Shown: positions 6,930-16,224, counted from the first letter of the stretch. The stretch: 64,000 nucleotides of DNA from Nitrospira sp. ST-bin5 (GCA_002083555.1 MSXN01000005.1:206780-270779), one strand, 5' to 3'. The notes: generated by a model from the sequence alone, not told the origin. Made by a program: numbers and translations.

Positions 6930-9194
6930 ATGAAGATCGCGTCTCTCTCGTTACTCATTTCCTCAGTGATCTTTACCCTGTTAGGGACTTCCCTTGACCG
7001 GGCGCTGGCTTCGCAAGTGAGTAATGGAGACGCCTCTGCTGCCGGTTCTTGCGAATCTGCCGAAGAGTGCTTTGCTGCGGCGGCACAGCCCAAGGAGCGA
7101 TTAGGTAATCAACTGACCAAAGAGCAAGTCTCGGCACTCAAGTTAGAGCGATTGCGCTTAATCACGGAGCGTTTCCCCGGTTCGGTCTGGGCGAAGCGTG
7201 CGGGGGTATTGTCCGGTGTGTTGCTGGTTGAGCGAAATCCCGCAGCGGCCATGCCGTTTTTACGGGCGGGTCAACGTGATCTTCCCGTGCTCGACGATTA
7301 CCTGCGTCTCTGGATGGGCGAGGCGATGCTGCACCTGGGCGATGCGAAAGAGGCTGCCGGACTGTTCGAGAGTGTGGTCCAGGCGGTGCCGGATTCCAAT
7401 TTGAGCAGTCTTGTGGCGCTCCGTGCCGGAGAAGCCTGGTATCAAGCGGCGAGTTGTCCGGAGGCGCTGGGATGGCTTGCGAAGGCGGTGACGAACAACG
7501 ATAAAGACAAAGATCCTCTTGTGCCGAAAGCGTGGCTTCGTATGGCGGCTTGTTATCTTCGGGCCGGTCAAGTTGCCGAAGGACGGACGACGCTCAAGCA
7601 ACTGTGGGTCCGGTTCGCCTATGCGCCGGAGGCGAAAGAGGCGGAGGCGCTGTTGCTGACAAATCTTGGCGGGGAACCGTGGGCTGCATCGTCGGAGGAT
7701 CATTTCAATCGGGCGCAGTCGTTTCTCGGCCAGGCGTTGCATGCGGAGGCGATTGAGGAGCTGAAAAAGTTTTTGACGATGGAGCCGGGCTCGCCGCATC
7801 GCGGGAGTGCGAAGCTCAAGCTCGGCGTCGCGCAGGTGCGGCTGAAGCAATACGATCAGGCCCGCGAAACGTTTCGGGCGCTCATGGCCGAGCATGTGGC
7901 GGAATCCGATGAAGCCACGGTCTGGCTGGCGCGAGTCTACCTGCGGCAGACAACGGGGGCGAAGCTGCTGGAGCTGAGCCGGTCGTTGGATAAGCTGTCG
8001 TTGTCGGCGGAGCAGAAGGGGCAGATCAACATCTTTGCCGGGATCTGGCTGGAAGATCAAAAGCAGTTTAATGAAGCAATCGCCAAATATCGGTTGGTGA
8101 CGAAGGCAGGGGAGCCGGCAACCCAGCGGGCAGAGGCGTCCTGGCGCGTGGGATGGGCTCTCTACCGCATGGCTCGGTACAAAGAGGCCATCGAAGTCTG
8201 GCAACATATCGTCGATCAGCGCGACAGCGATTATGAACCGCAGGCGCTCTATTGGATTGCCCGTTCCCTGACGCAGATCCAGAATGGGCGGGCGCGCGAT
8301 GTCTATGCGCAACTGTGCCGGCAATACCCCTTCACGTACTACTGCCAGCTGGCCAGGGAGCAGGCGCCTGATGCGGTGGTTGAAATTGGAGGCCAGGCTG
8401 CGCCCTCGACGGTGGCGGAATCGCCGATTACGGAAGTTGTCGCGCCTTCGTTGATGAAATTTGCAGAAGTGGAGCAGCAGCCGGCCTATCGTCGGGCGTT
8501 GGAGCTGAAGATGTTGGGGCTTGAAGCCGATGCGGCGCGTGAACTGGCGGCTCTCACCGAGCAATATACCCGTGACCCGGATGTCTTGATGACGCTCTCG
8601 ATGCGGTTGAACGAGGTGGGGGCGTATAACCACGCGCTGCGTTTAGCCCGTGCCCGGTTTCGCGAAAAGTTGGAGCGTACCGGTGGAACGGTGGCTCCTG
8701 GTCTCTGGAGCGTAGCCTATCCCACCGGTTTGATCCCGACGATCAAAACGCAGGGATTGAATGGCGTGAATCCCTATTTGGTCGCGGCCATTATTCGGGA
8801 AGAGAGTCAGTACGATGTGCGAGCGGTGTCGCGGGTGGGTGCAATTGGTTTGATGCAGGTCATGCCGGCCACGGCGAATCAAGTCGCGCAGCGGCATCAT
8901 TTTCCTGCGGTAACCAGGGAAGATCTCTTTGATCAGGAGACGAATGTGCGGATCGGGGCCCGGTATGTCGAGCAATTGTTGGCCCAGTTCTCCGGGAATG
9001 TGGTTCACACGATCGCCGCCTACAACGCGGGGCCGATTGTCGTGGGCAATTGGGCGGAACAGCATCGCGGGCGCAGCCAGGATGAATTTGTCGAACTGAT
9101 CCCGTTTCAGGAAACGCGTCAGTATGTGAAGAGGGTCTTGCGGAGCTTTAAGGAATATCTTCGATTGGCTGGCAGCGCCGGTCCGGTTTCTTGA
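6930..9194 (+). CDS. soluble lytic murein transglycosylase with superhelical repeats
   Basis: Periplasmic enzyme that cleaves the glycan strand of peptidoglycan to 1,6-anhydromuropeptides. About 754 aa from ATG 6930, which begins a standard signal peptide (MKIASLSLLISSVIFTLLG). A long TPR-like helical region (about residues 60-550) is followed by a C-terminal GH23 SLT domain containing the catalytic Glu in AAIIREESQYD, then GAIGLMQVMP and HTIAAYNAGP. Architecture and length match Slt70. It diverges from rlmN with only about 50 bp between starts. A GTG at 6912 is an alternative start. Confidence 0.93.
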   Translation: MKIASLSLLISSVIFTLLGTSLDRALASQVSNGDASAAGSCESAEECFAAAAQPKERLGNQLTKEQVSALKLERLRLITERFPGSVWAKRAGVLSGVLLVERNPAAAMPFLRAGQRDLPVLDDYLRLWMGEAMLHLGDAKEAAGLFESVVQAVPDSNLSSLVALRAGEAWYQAASCPEALGWLAKAVTNNDKDKDPLVPKAWLRMAACYLRAGQVAEGRTTLKQLWVRFAYAPEAKEAEALLLTNLGGEPWAASSEDHFNRAQSFLGQALHAEAIEELKKFLTMEPGSPHRGSAKLKLGVAQVRLKQYDQARETFRALMAEHVAESDEATVWLARVYLRQTTGAKLLELSRSLDKLSLSAEQKGQINIFAGIWLEDQKQFNEAIAKYRLVTKAGEPATQRAEASWRVGWALYRMARYKEAIEVWQHIVDQRDSDYEPQALYWIARSLTQIQNGRARDVYAQLCRQYPFTYYCQLAREQAPDAVVEIGGQAAPSTVAESPITEVVAPSLMKFAEVEQQPAYRRALELKMLGLEADAARELAALTEQYTRDPDVLMTLSMRLNEVGAYNHALRLARARFREKLERTGGTVAPGLWSVAYPTGLIPTIKTQGLNGVNPYLVAAIIREESQYDVRAVSRVGAIGLMQVMPATANQVAQRHHFPAVTREDLFDQETNVRIGARYVEQLLAQFSGNVVHTIAAYNAGPIVVGNWAEQHRGRSQDEFVELIPFQETRQYVKRVLRSFKEYLRLAGSAGPVS

Positions 9195-9257
9195 CAAGAT
9201 GTAGTGAAGTTTTTATAGTGCCCCACAATCTATTGGGTTTATTGGGAGATTTTGAGC

Positions 9258-9512
9258 ATGGCGTTGGATCGTCTCGATGCATTGGAAAGCCGGATTCGTG
9301 AGCTGGTGAAACTTGTTCAAGAATTCAAGAAGAAGAATGCGTTGTTAGAGGATGAGCTGAAGGCGACGCGCCAGCGCCTCTCCTCACAAGACGACATGAA
9401 TCGACAGTGGGAACAGGAGCGGGTGGACATCAAGGCGCGTATTGAGCGAGTGATGGGTGAGATCGATTTGTTGGAATGTTTGGACGATTCCAAGGAGGTG
9501 GCTCTTGACTAA
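9258..9512 (+). CDS. small coiled-coil protein upstream of zapA (ZapB-like)
   Basis: An 84-aa cytoplasmic protein that is almost entirely coiled coil (heptads between residues 5 and 75; rich in Leu, Glu, Lys, Arg, no Cys). ATG 9258 has GGGAG at 9 nt. It overlaps zapA by 8 bp, so the two are translationally coupled, which supports a division-related role such as a ZapB-like partner of ZapA. The sequence alone cannot prove ZapB orthology. Confidence 0.7.
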   Translation: MALDRLDALESRIRELVKLVQEFKKKNALLEDELKATRQRLSSQDDMNRQWEQERVDIKARIERVMGEIDLLECLDDSKEVALD

Positions 9513-9801
9513 GACCATTGATGTGGAAATTTATGGCCAGCGGTATTCCATTCGTGGTGAGGCGGATGATGTGTATATTCGCCGGCTTGCGAGTTTCGTG
9601 GATGAGCACATGCGGACGTTGGCTGAGGGGATGAAGACCGCAACGCCCTCCAAGTTGGCGGTCTTGACGGCTATCAATTTGGCCCATCAATTCTTCGAGT
9701 CGGAAAAGAAGCGAACCCAAGGCGAGGCCGATGTCGATCGCCGGATGGAGACGTTGATGGAATCCATCGAGGAACAGATGCCGATTTCATTCTTCAGGTG
9801 A
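9505..9801 (+). CDS. zapA: cell division protein ZapA
   Basis: ZapA binds and bundles FtsZ filaments at midcell. The 98-aa product begins LTKTIDVEIYGQRYSIRGE, the usual ZapA beta-strand start, followed by the helical dimer segment (SKLAVLTAINLAHQFFE). The start is a TTG at 9505 because AAGGAGG sits 7-8 nt upstream; the frame extends further upstream without any ZapA-like sequence. It overlaps the preceding coiled-coil gene. A candidate 6S RNA region follows, as in many other bacteria. Confidence 0.85.
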   Translation: MTKTIDVEIYGQRYSIRGEADDVYIRRLASFVDEHMRTLAEGMKTATPSKLAVLTAINLAHQFFESEKKRTQGEADVDRRMETLMESIEEQMPISFFR

Positions 9802-10303
9802 GTTTCACCTTGCTTTCGGAAAAGGCCTTTGTTATCGTGGGTCTAGTGTCTTTACGTTATGCGTGTGTCGAGTGATGAGGAATCGGTTTCCAGGAACATC
9901 ATCCAGAACAGAATGTGTGATCGAGATAGTCGAATGATCAACGCACAAGAGAACAGCGGTGTATCTGTGTATGCAGTCCTAGTACGGTGGATGCTCACCT
10001 TGTGGGTAATCCCCGTTAGGCGGTTCGTGTGGACGATCGTAGATTGGTGTGTGGACATGTTTGTGAGTGTGTCGCGCGCTGTCGGTCGTGAGTTGCACGT
10101 TCAGCCTGTGCTTGCAGTGATCCCTCGTCGGCAGAGAATGAGAGTGTGGGTTCGAGAGTCTCGGCCGAATGGGAGAGGATACAGATACGCAGGTGGTCGG
10201 TCTTCTGGTTCCCGTGTGCGATCGCGTTTGGGATGATCGTGTTCCCGGTTTAGGCCTCCCTCGTTTTCGCTCCACCCTCGCATAGCGCTGCATTGCTAAC
10301 AGA
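9802..10303 (+). ncRNA. ssrS: 500-bp non-coding gap after zapA; candidate 6S RNA locus
   Basis: No convincing protein is encoded here: the only long open frame (9859-10236) is Arg/Val/Ser-rich with no ribosome-binding site. A promoter-like TTGCTT-N17-TATCGT begins near 9813, and several local inverted repeats occur, for example TGATG/CATCA near 9877-9905. The zapA-ssrS order is conserved in many phyla, so a 6S RNA starting near 9842 is a position-based guess. The characteristic 6S fold was not established by eye. Confidence 0.3.
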
Positions 10304-11923
10304 TTGCAGAGAATAGGCGATCTGGCCTGTTTTCTCCATGAAGGGGGTGCTCCCATTTCTACCTCACTCGTTGCCTACATACTCTGTGGACTCATCGGGG
10401 CTCTGATCGGTGCCGGACTGCTTGAAGCGGTTCGTCGTCAGCTCGGTACAGCCAAACGAACGGAAGCGGAAGATCAAGCGAAGCAAATTACCCAAAACGC
10501 CCAGCGTGAGGCCGAAACGCTGATCAAGGAAGCCAAGCTCGAGTCGAAGGATCTGATCTTCCAAGCCAAGACTGATTTGGAAAAAGAGCAGAAGGTCCGG
10601 TTTGCTGAGTTGGCCGTGACGGAAAAACGGCTTGTTCAACGTGAAGAGAACTTGGATCGGAAGCTTGCGGCGATCGAGAAGCGAGAAGCGGACACGCAGA
10701 AGCGGGATCAAGAGTTTGCGCGGCGTGAAGAAGGGCTCGCCAAGAAAGAAGCGGCCTGCGCCAAGGTTGAGCGTGAGCATCGCGAGGCGCTCGAACGAGT
10801 GGCCGGGATGACGGGTGATGAGGCCAAGAAGCAATTGATGGTTGAAATGGAAAGTCAGGCCCGCCTCGAGGCGGCGGGGTTTGCCAAGCGGACATTGGAA
10901 GAGGCACGTGAGAATTCCGAACGGGAAGCCCGCGAAATTATTACCAGCTCGATTCAGCGCGTCGTGCGCGACTACGTGGCGGAATCCACGATCTCTGTGG
11001 TCCAGATCCCCAATGACGCGATGAAAGGCCGGATCATCGGTCGGGAAGGGCGGAACATTCGGGCGATCGAGGCGGCGACGGGCATCGATTTGATCATCGA
11101 TGAAACGCCGGAAGCGGTGATCATCTCAGGGTTCGATCCGTTGCGGCGCGAAATCGCCAAAGTGTCGCTTGAACGGCTGATGCACGATGGGCGGATCCAT
11201 CCAACACGCATCGAAGAAATCGTCGAAAAGGTGAAGGTTGATATCGATAAGTTGATGTACGAGGAAGCCGAGAAGATTATTTTCGAACTGGGTCTTTCCG
11301 ATTTCCATCCGGAACTGATCAAAGTGTTGGGACGCTTGAAGTACCGGACGAGCTATGGTCAGAACAATCTGTATCATGCGCGTGAGGCCGCCTATATTTG
11401 CGGGATCATGGCGTCGGAGCTGGGTCTCGATGTCAAGCTGGCGCGTCGCGGGGCGTTGCTCCATGACATCGGCAAAGCGGTCAGTCACGAAGAGGAAGGT
11501 CCACATGCGATGCTCGGCGCGGAGATCGCCAAGAAGTACGGTGAGTCCGCGAAGATCGTCAACGCAATTGCGGGACACCATGAACAGGTGGAGCCGATCT
11601 GTCCGGAGAGCGTGTTGGTCGCGGCTGCCGAAGCGCTGTCTGCCGCGCGGCCTGGCGCACGACGCGAGGCGTTGGAGTCGTACGTGAAACGGTTGGAGAA
11701 GCTGGAGGCGCTCGCCACAGCGTATAAGGGCGTCCAAAAGGCGTATGCGATTCAAGCGGGTCGGGAGATTCGCGTGATTGTGCGCCAAGAGGATATTACC
11801 GACACGGAGTCGTTCCAGCTGTCACGGGACTTGGCGAAGAAGATCGAGCAGGAGTTGACCTATCCCGGACAGATCCGGGTGACTGTGATTCGAGAGAGCC
11901 GGTATGTGGAGTACGCGAAGTGA
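10304..11923 (+). CDS. rny: ribonuclease Y
   Basis: Membrane-anchored endoribonuclease that starts mRNA decay. The domains in order are an N-terminal membrane helix (LVAYILCGLIGALIGAGLL), a long coiled coil (about residues 45-190), a KH RNA-binding domain (around GRIIGREGRNIRAIEAATG) and an HD phosphohydrolase domain with HDIGKAVSHEEEGPH. Length is 539 aa from TTG 10304, which has no ribosome-binding site. The best ribosome-binding site (AAGGGGG, 10341-10347) instead faces an in-frame ATT at 10355, just before the membrane helix, suggesting an AUU start and 522 aa. Its GTG/TGA overlap with ymdB implies coupling. Confidence 0.95.
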   Translation: MQRIGDLACFLHEGGAPISTSLVAYILCGLIGALIGAGLLEAVRRQLGTAKRTEAEDQAKQITQNAQREAETLIKEAKLESKDLIFQAKTDLEKEQKVRFAELAVTEKRLVQREENLDRKLAAIEKREADTQKRDQEFARREEGLAKKEAACAKVEREHREALERVAGMTGDEAKKQLMVEMESQARLEAAGFAKRTLEEARENSEREAREIITSSIQRVVRDYVAESTISVVQIPNDAMKGRIIGREGRNIRAIEAATGIDLIIDETPEAVIISGFDPLRREIAKVSLERLMHDGRIHPTRIEEIVEKVKVDIDKLMYEEAEKIIFELGLSDFHPELIKVLGRLKYRTSYGQNNLYHAREAAYICGIMASELGLDVKLARRGALLHDIGKAVSHEEEGPHAMLGAEIAKKYGESAKIVNAIAGHHEQVEPICPESVLVAAAEALSAARPGARREALESYVKRLEKLEALATAYKGVQKAYAIQAGREIRVIVRQEDITDTESFQLSRDLAKKIEQELTYPGQIRVTVIRESRYVEYAK

Positions 11924-12699
11924 AGATCCTCTATATCGGCGACATCATGGGAGAGCCGGGTCGCCGGGCAGTGGGACGGATGGTTCCGCGCGTGGTCTCT
12001 CAGCGACAGGTGGATGTCGTCATCGGGAACGGGGAGAATGTGGCAGGGGGCTTCGGGATTACGCCTGAACTGGCGGAAGAGCTCTTTGAGATGGGCTTGT
12101 CCGTCATCACGACCGGGAATCATGCCTGGGATAAAAAGGAAATACTCGACTATTTTCCGCGTGAGCCGCGCTTGTTGCGTCCAGCCAACTATCCCGCCGG
12201 TGTTCCGGGCAACGGCAGCTGCGTTGTCGAAACAGCCGGCGGGGAAAAGCTGGCAGTACTTCAGTTGATGGGGCGAGCCTATATGCCGACGCTCGACTGT
12301 CCGTTTCAAGTGGCCAAGCGGGAAGTGGCGAAGCTGAAGCGGGAAACGGCGGCGGTACTCGTCGACATACATGCCGAAGCGACGTCGGAAAAGATGGCAA
12401 TGGGACATTATCTCGACGGTGATGTCGTCGCGGTGGTGGGGACGCACACGCATGTGCAAACGGCCGATGAGCAGATCTTGCCGAAAGGTACGGCCTATCT
12501 GACGGATATCGGTATGACCGGTCCGTTGCATGGTGTCATCGGAGTCAAAAAAGAACTCGCGATTGAAAAGTTTCTCACCGGGATGCCGAAACGATTTGAA
12601 GTTGCTTCCGGGCCCACGGTGTTTTGCGCTGTGTTGATTGAGGTGGATGCGCAACTCGGAAAGGCGATTTCGATCGAACGGATTCGGATCATCGATTAA
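11920..12699 (+). CDS. ymdB: YmdB-family metallophosphoesterase
   Basis: A 259-aa cytoplasmic phosphodiesterase of the TIGR00282/YmdB family, which in Bacillus hydrolyses 2',3'- or 3',5'-cyclic nucleotides. Metal-binding signatures are GDIMGEPGR at the N-terminus, NGENVAGG, TGNHAWD and VGTHTHVQTAD. It starts at a GTG overlapping the rny stop (GTGA), and linkage with rny is conserved in many bacteria, consistent with an RNA-turnover role. Confidence 0.93.
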   Translation: MKILYIGDIMGEPGRRAVGRMVPRVVSQRQVDVVIGNGENVAGGFGITPELAEELFEMGLSVITTGNHAWDKKEILDYFPREPRLLRPANYPAGVPGNGSCVVETAGGEKLAVLQLMGRAYMPTLDCPFQVAKREVAKLKRETAAVLVDIHAEATSEKMAMGHYLDGDVVAVVGTHTHVQTADEQILPKGTAYLTDIGMTGPLHGVIGVKKELAIEKFLTGMPKRFEVASGPTVFCAVLIEVDAQLGKAISIERIRIID

Positions 12700-14095
12700 G
12701 GGAGATCTCACCACGGGCTTCAGAATACCTACGTCGCTCTCCTCTCCAGCCTCTTCGGTCAGGCAGGTTCATACTGTCTCGGAATTGACCAGTCTCGTAC
12801 GGTCCACGCTTGAATCCAGTTTCACCGAGGTGTGGCTGGAAGGTGAAGTGTCGAACCTCCGTGCTCCTGCATCCGGTCATCTCTATTGCACGCTCAAAGA
12901 CGAGTCGAGCCAGATTCGCGCTGTCCTTTTCAGGACGACCGCGGCGCGGCTGCGCTTCGCGCTTGAGGATGGGCTCCATGTCGTTGCCCGTGGGCGAGTG
13001 ACCGTGTATGAGCCGCGCGGGGAATACCAGATCATTGTGGACTACGTTGAGCCTAAGGGGCGCGGGGCTCTGCAGCTGGCCTTTGAGCAGCTGAGGACCC
13101 GGCTTGCGGAAGAAGGGCTGTTTGACGAAGACCGCAAGCGGCCGCTTCCTGAACTGCCACGGACCGTTGGTCTCGTGACGTCGCTGAGCGGCGCCGTGAT
13201 TCGTGATATGTTGACGGTGCTGTATCGTCGTTGCCCTACGCTGCATATCATCATTGTTCCCGTTCAGGTGCAAGGTGAGGGTTCGGCCGAACGGATTGCC
13301 TCAGCCATCCAGATGCTCAGCGAGTCTGGCTTGGTGGAGGTGATGATTGTCGGGCGTGGGGGCGGTTCGCTTGAAGATCTCTGGAGTTTCAACGAAGAGG
13401 TCGTGGTGCGGGCGATTATCGCATCGCGAGTTCCGGTTGTTTCCGCTGTCGGGCATGAGACGGATGTTACGCTGGCAGACTTTGCGGCTGATCTTCGGGC
13501 GCCGACACCATCGGCTGCTGCTGAGGCGGTGGTGCCTGTCTTGGCTCAGATCGTGAGCCGATTGGCTGAATTGTCGGCTCGGCTTCAGCAAGTGATCGGT
13601 CGGAGGATGGAGGAAGAGCGCCAGCGGTTGCGATTGGCGACTCATCAAATCGCGGCGGTGCGTGTTCGAGTGCAGGAAGAGATCCAACGGGTTGATGCGA
13701 CGGTATACGAGATGTCGGCGGCAGTTCGTTTGGTGCTGCAGGTCGGGCAGGACAGAATAGTTCGTGCTCACCAGGGGTTGATGGCGGGGAGCCCTCATGC
13801 TCGTGTGCGTCATGGACTGGCCGTTGTTCCACAGCTGGCGGCACGGCTCTATCGGGGTACTCGCGGGATCGTAGAGGCTCGCACGCAACGGGTCCAATCG
13901 TGCGCCGCTCGCTTGCACGCACTGAGCCCTTTGGCGACATTGGGGCGAGGCTATAGCGTTCTCCAGCACGCACGCACCGGTGATGTGATTCGGGGCGTGG
14001 GTGATGTGAACGTTGGGGAGGAGTTTCAGGCGAAGTTGATCGATGGACGATTGCTGTGCATCGTGAAAGCAGGAGTGCCGGATTCTCTGATTTAA
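12647..14095 (+). CDS. xseA: exodeoxyribonuclease VII large subunit
   Basis: Large subunit of the ssDNA exonuclease ExoVII. An N-terminal OB-fold (VHTVSELTSLVRSTLE..., VWLEGEVSNLRAPASGHLY) is followed by the catalytic core (GLVTSLSGAVIRDM, VGRGGGSLEDLWSFNEE, SAVGHETDVTLADFAAD), then a coiled coil and a GRGYSV beta segment. The start is unclear. ATG 12647 would overlap ymdB by 53 bp and add about 40 unusual residues. A strong AAGGGAGAT after the ymdB stop faces no ATG, GTG or TTG, only an ACG at suitable spacing near 12714. xseB follows. Confidence 0.92.
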   Translation: MRNSERRFRSNGFGSSIKGDLTTGFRIPTSLSSPASSVRQVHTVSELTSLVRSTLESSFTEVWLEGEVSNLRAPASGHLYCTLKDESSQIRAVLFRTTAARLRFALEDGLHVVARGRVTVYEPRGEYQIIVDYVEPKGRGALQLAFEQLRTRLAEEGLFDEDRKRPLPELPRTVGLVTSLSGAVIRDMLTVLYRRCPTLHIIIVPVQVQGEGSAERIASAIQMLSESGLVEVMIVGRGGGSLEDLWSFNEEVVVRAIIASRVPVVSAVGHETDVTLADFAADLRAPTPSAAAEAVVPVLAQIVSRLAELSARLQQVIGRRMEEERQRLRLATHQIAAVRVRVQEEIQRVDATVYEMSAAVRLVLQVGQDRIVRAHQGLMAGSPHARVRHGLAVVPQLAARLYRGTRGIVEARTQRVQSCAARLHALSPLATLGRGYSVLQHARTGDVIRGVGDVNVGEEFQAKLIDGRLLCIVKAGVPDSLI

Positions 14096-14149
14096 AATCG
14101 GCTGAGGAGCCGCTATACTTTATCAATACTGGATCAAGAGGAGTCGACT

Positions 14150-14404
14150 GTGGCGGCAGTGAAGTTTGAACAAGCGATGGCTCGGTTGGAAGCGATTGTG
14201 GGGCAATTGGAACATGGCGATCTTTCGCTGGATGAATCGCTCAAGATCTTTGAAGAAGGAATACGCCTCTCGAAAAACTGTCTGAAGGTGCTGGAAGAGG
14301 CTGAACGGAAAGTGGAAGTGCTGGTTCAGGATACAAACGGCAAAAAACAGTTACGGGCATTTTCCCTCGACGATGATGCTGATGAGGCTTCTCTTGAGCC
14401 ATAG
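14150..14404 (+). CDS. xseB: exodeoxyribonuclease VII small subunit
   Basis: An 84-aa helical protein with the family pattern KFEQAMARLEAIVGQLEHGDLSLDESLKIFEEG. It forms the small subunit that binds the coiled-coil arm of XseA. It begins at GTG 14150 with GAGGAG upstream and lies 54 bp after xseA. Confidence 0.93.
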   Translation: MAAVKFEQAMARLEAIVGQLEHGDLSLDESLKIFEEGIRLSKNCLKVLEEAERKVEVLVQDTNGKKQLRAFSLDDDADEASLEP

Positions 14405-14457
14405 GCGTTCTGCATCTGTCCGGATGGTCCTCACATAGTCCTTTTACGCATTCAACC

Positions 14458-15255
14458 ATGGTGAATCAAGCACGTCCGGTGAAAGATCGGCTCGACCGAG
14501 TACTGGTTGCGCGAGGTCTTGCCCAAAGCCGGGATGTGGCAGTTCGGATGATCCTTGCCGGAGAAGTTCGGCTCGATGGCGCACTTTCAGACAAGCCTGC
14601 AAAGTTAGTTCCGCTTGATGCGACGATTGACGTCGTTTCTCATGCGACTCGGTTTGTGAGTCGGGGAGGGGAGAAGCTCATCGGCGCTCTTGAGGCTTGT
14701 GCCATTAATCCGCAGGGAGCCGTCTGCCTTGATGTGGGATGTTCTACGGGCGGATTCACCGATTGTCTGCTGCAGCGTGGTGCCGCGCGTGTATATGCCG
14801 TGGATGTTGGGTATGGACAGTTTGATTGGCGTCTTCGCCAGGATCCTCGGGTCATTTTGCATGAGCGGACGAATATACGCTACGTGGATCGAGCGCTTAT
14901 TCCCGAGCCGGTCTCTCTCGTGGTAATCGACGTGTCATTTATCTCACTTACCATGGTACTGCCTCCCGTCATGCAGTTCCTGCGGCCTGGTGCCGTCGTA
15001 ATTGCGTTAGTGAAGCCGCAATTCGAAGTGGGAAAGGGGCAGGTTGGCCGCGGGGGAATCGTTCGCGATGAGGCGCAGCGGCAAGCTGTGCTGCAACGGA
15101 TTTTGGCTTGTGCTGAGGGGCTTGGACTAACTCAGAAGGCGACTCTTGATTCTCCGATCCGTGGGAAGAAGGGGAACCTCGAGTTTCTTAGTATTTTCGA
15201 GTTTAATAAAAACGTTTATGCTAATAAAGAGTCAGATTTAAGAGGTGGCGTGTGA
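14458..15255 (+). CDS. tlyA: TlyA-family rRNA methyltransferase (hemolysin-like)
   Basis: 265 aa with an N-terminal S4 RNA-binding domain (DRLDRVLVARGLAQSRDVA) and an FtsJ-like SAM methyltransferase domain (CLDVGCSTGGFTDCLLQRG, VVIDVSFISL, VKPQFEVGKG). TlyA proteins 2'-O-methylate 16S and/or 23S rRNA; the older label hemolysin is historical. Its C-terminus (NVYANKESDLRGGV) overlaps the upstream flank of the next gene. Commonly linked to xseA/xseB, as here. Confidence 0.92.
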   Translation: MVNQARPVKDRLDRVLVARGLAQSRDVAVRMILAGEVRLDGALSDKPAKLVPLDATIDVVSHATRFVSRGGEKLIGALEACAINPQGAVCLDVGCSTGGFTDCLLQRGAARVYAVDVGYGQFDWRLRQDPRVILHERTNIRYVDRALIPEPVSLVVIDVSFISLTMVLPPVMQFLRPGAVVIALVKPQFEVGKGQVGRGGIVRDEAQRQAVLQRILACAEGLGLTQKATLDSPIRGKKGNLEFLSIFEFNKNVYANKESDLRGGV

Positions 15256-15271
15256 AGCGTTGGAGGACTGC

Positions 15272-16195
15272 ATGAAGGTCTTAGTGACAGGTGGTGCCGG
15301 GTTCATTGGTTCGCACGTGGTCGATCGCCTGGTAGAGGAAGGGCACGACGTTGTCGTCGTGGATAATCTTTCCACAGGAAAGCGGAAGAATGTGAATCGT
15401 GCTGCGAATCTTTATAAATTAGATATCCAGAGCTCACGGTTGGAGCGGGTCTTTCGAAATGAGCGGCCCAATGTTGTCATCCACTTGGCCGCGCAGGTGA
15501 GCGTGAGAAACTCTGTTGCGGACCCTGTATTTGACGCGCAGGTAAATATTCTCGGTACGATGAATGTGGTGCATCAGGCGGTTCAGCATGGAGCGAGGAA
15601 GGTAGTGTTTTCCTCTTCGGGCGGGGCCATCTACGGCGAGCAAGATATGTTTCCTGCTCCGGAGAGCCATCCAACGAACCCGCTCTCGCCATACGGAATC
15701 AGTAAGTTGTGCGGGGAGCATTACTTGTCGTACTTCCAGCGTACCAGCGGTATTCAAACGGTCAGTCTGCGGTACGCCAATGTGTATGGGCCAAGGCAGG
15801 ATCCGGAGGGCGAGGCGGGCGTTGTGGCCATCTTTATCCAAAAGATGTTGAACAATGAGCAGCCCATCATCAACGGGAATGGGCGCCAGACGAGAGACTT
15901 CGTGTTTGTGGACGACGTAGCCGAGGCGAATCTTGCCGCAATGGGGCAGGAGACTCAGGGGGTTTACAACGTCGGTACAGGTGTCGAGACGTCCATCAAT
16001 GAGTTGTTCAGGTTACTGGCAACTTTGACGGGTGCTACATCAAAAGAAGTGCATGGACCGGCTAAAAAGGGGGAGCAACTAAGGAGCCTTGTCGATCCTG
16101 CTAAAATCCGACAAGCGCTTGGTTGGGAGATGAAGGTGGATCTTCCTGATGGGCTCAAGCGAACCGTAGCTTTTTTTAGGGAGAAGATGAGCTAG
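15272..16195 (+). CDS. NAD-dependent epimerase/dehydratase, GalE-like
   Basis: A 307-aa extended short-chain dehydrogenase, probably a UDP-glucose (or UDP-GlcNAc/GalNAc) 4-epimerase. It has the NAD motif GGAGFIGSHVVD, a catalytic SSSGGAIYGE segment, the YGISK active-site Tyr/Lys, and the late substrate-binding motif NIGNG-like INGNGRQTRDFVFVDDVAEA. ATG 15272 has GGAGG at a good distance; the GTG-type frame upstream lacks the Rossmann start. Sugar specificity cannot be read from the sequence. Confidence 0.88.
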   Translation: MKVLVTGGAGFIGSHVVDRLVEEGHDVVVVDNLSTGKRKNVNRAANLYKLDIQSSRLERVFRNERPNVVIHLAAQVSVRNSVADPVFDAQVNILGTMNVVHQAVQHGARKVVFSSSGGAIYGEQDMFPAPESHPTNPLSPYGISKLCGEHYLSYFQRTSGIQTVSLRYANVYGPRQDPEGEAGVVAIFIQKMLNNEQPIINGNGRQTRDFVFVDDVAEANLAAMGQETQGVYNVGTGVETSINELFRLLATLTGATSKEVHGPAKKGEQLRSLVDPAKIRQALGWEMKVDLPDGLKRTVAFFREKMS

Positions 16196-16224
16196 CGGGA
16201 AGCTTCTGATGATCCGCTTCCCGC
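16195..16224. terminator. inverted repeat between convergent genes
   Basis: GCGGGAAGC (16195-16203) pairs perfectly with GCTTCCCGC (16216-16224) over a 12-nt loop. It follows the epimerase stop directly and faces the end of the rhodanese gene. No T-tract is present. Confidence 0.5.

Noticed and set aside
7260..8633. Long minus-strand open frame (457 codons) opposite the transglycosylase
   Set aside because: It is the antisense shadow of a well-supported gene, Arg/His/Leu-rich with no domain.
9859..10236. Open frame of 125 codons downstream of zapA
   Set aside because: No ribosome-binding site, composition dominated by Arg, Val and Ser, no recognisable domain; the gap is better explained as RNA or regulatory DNA.
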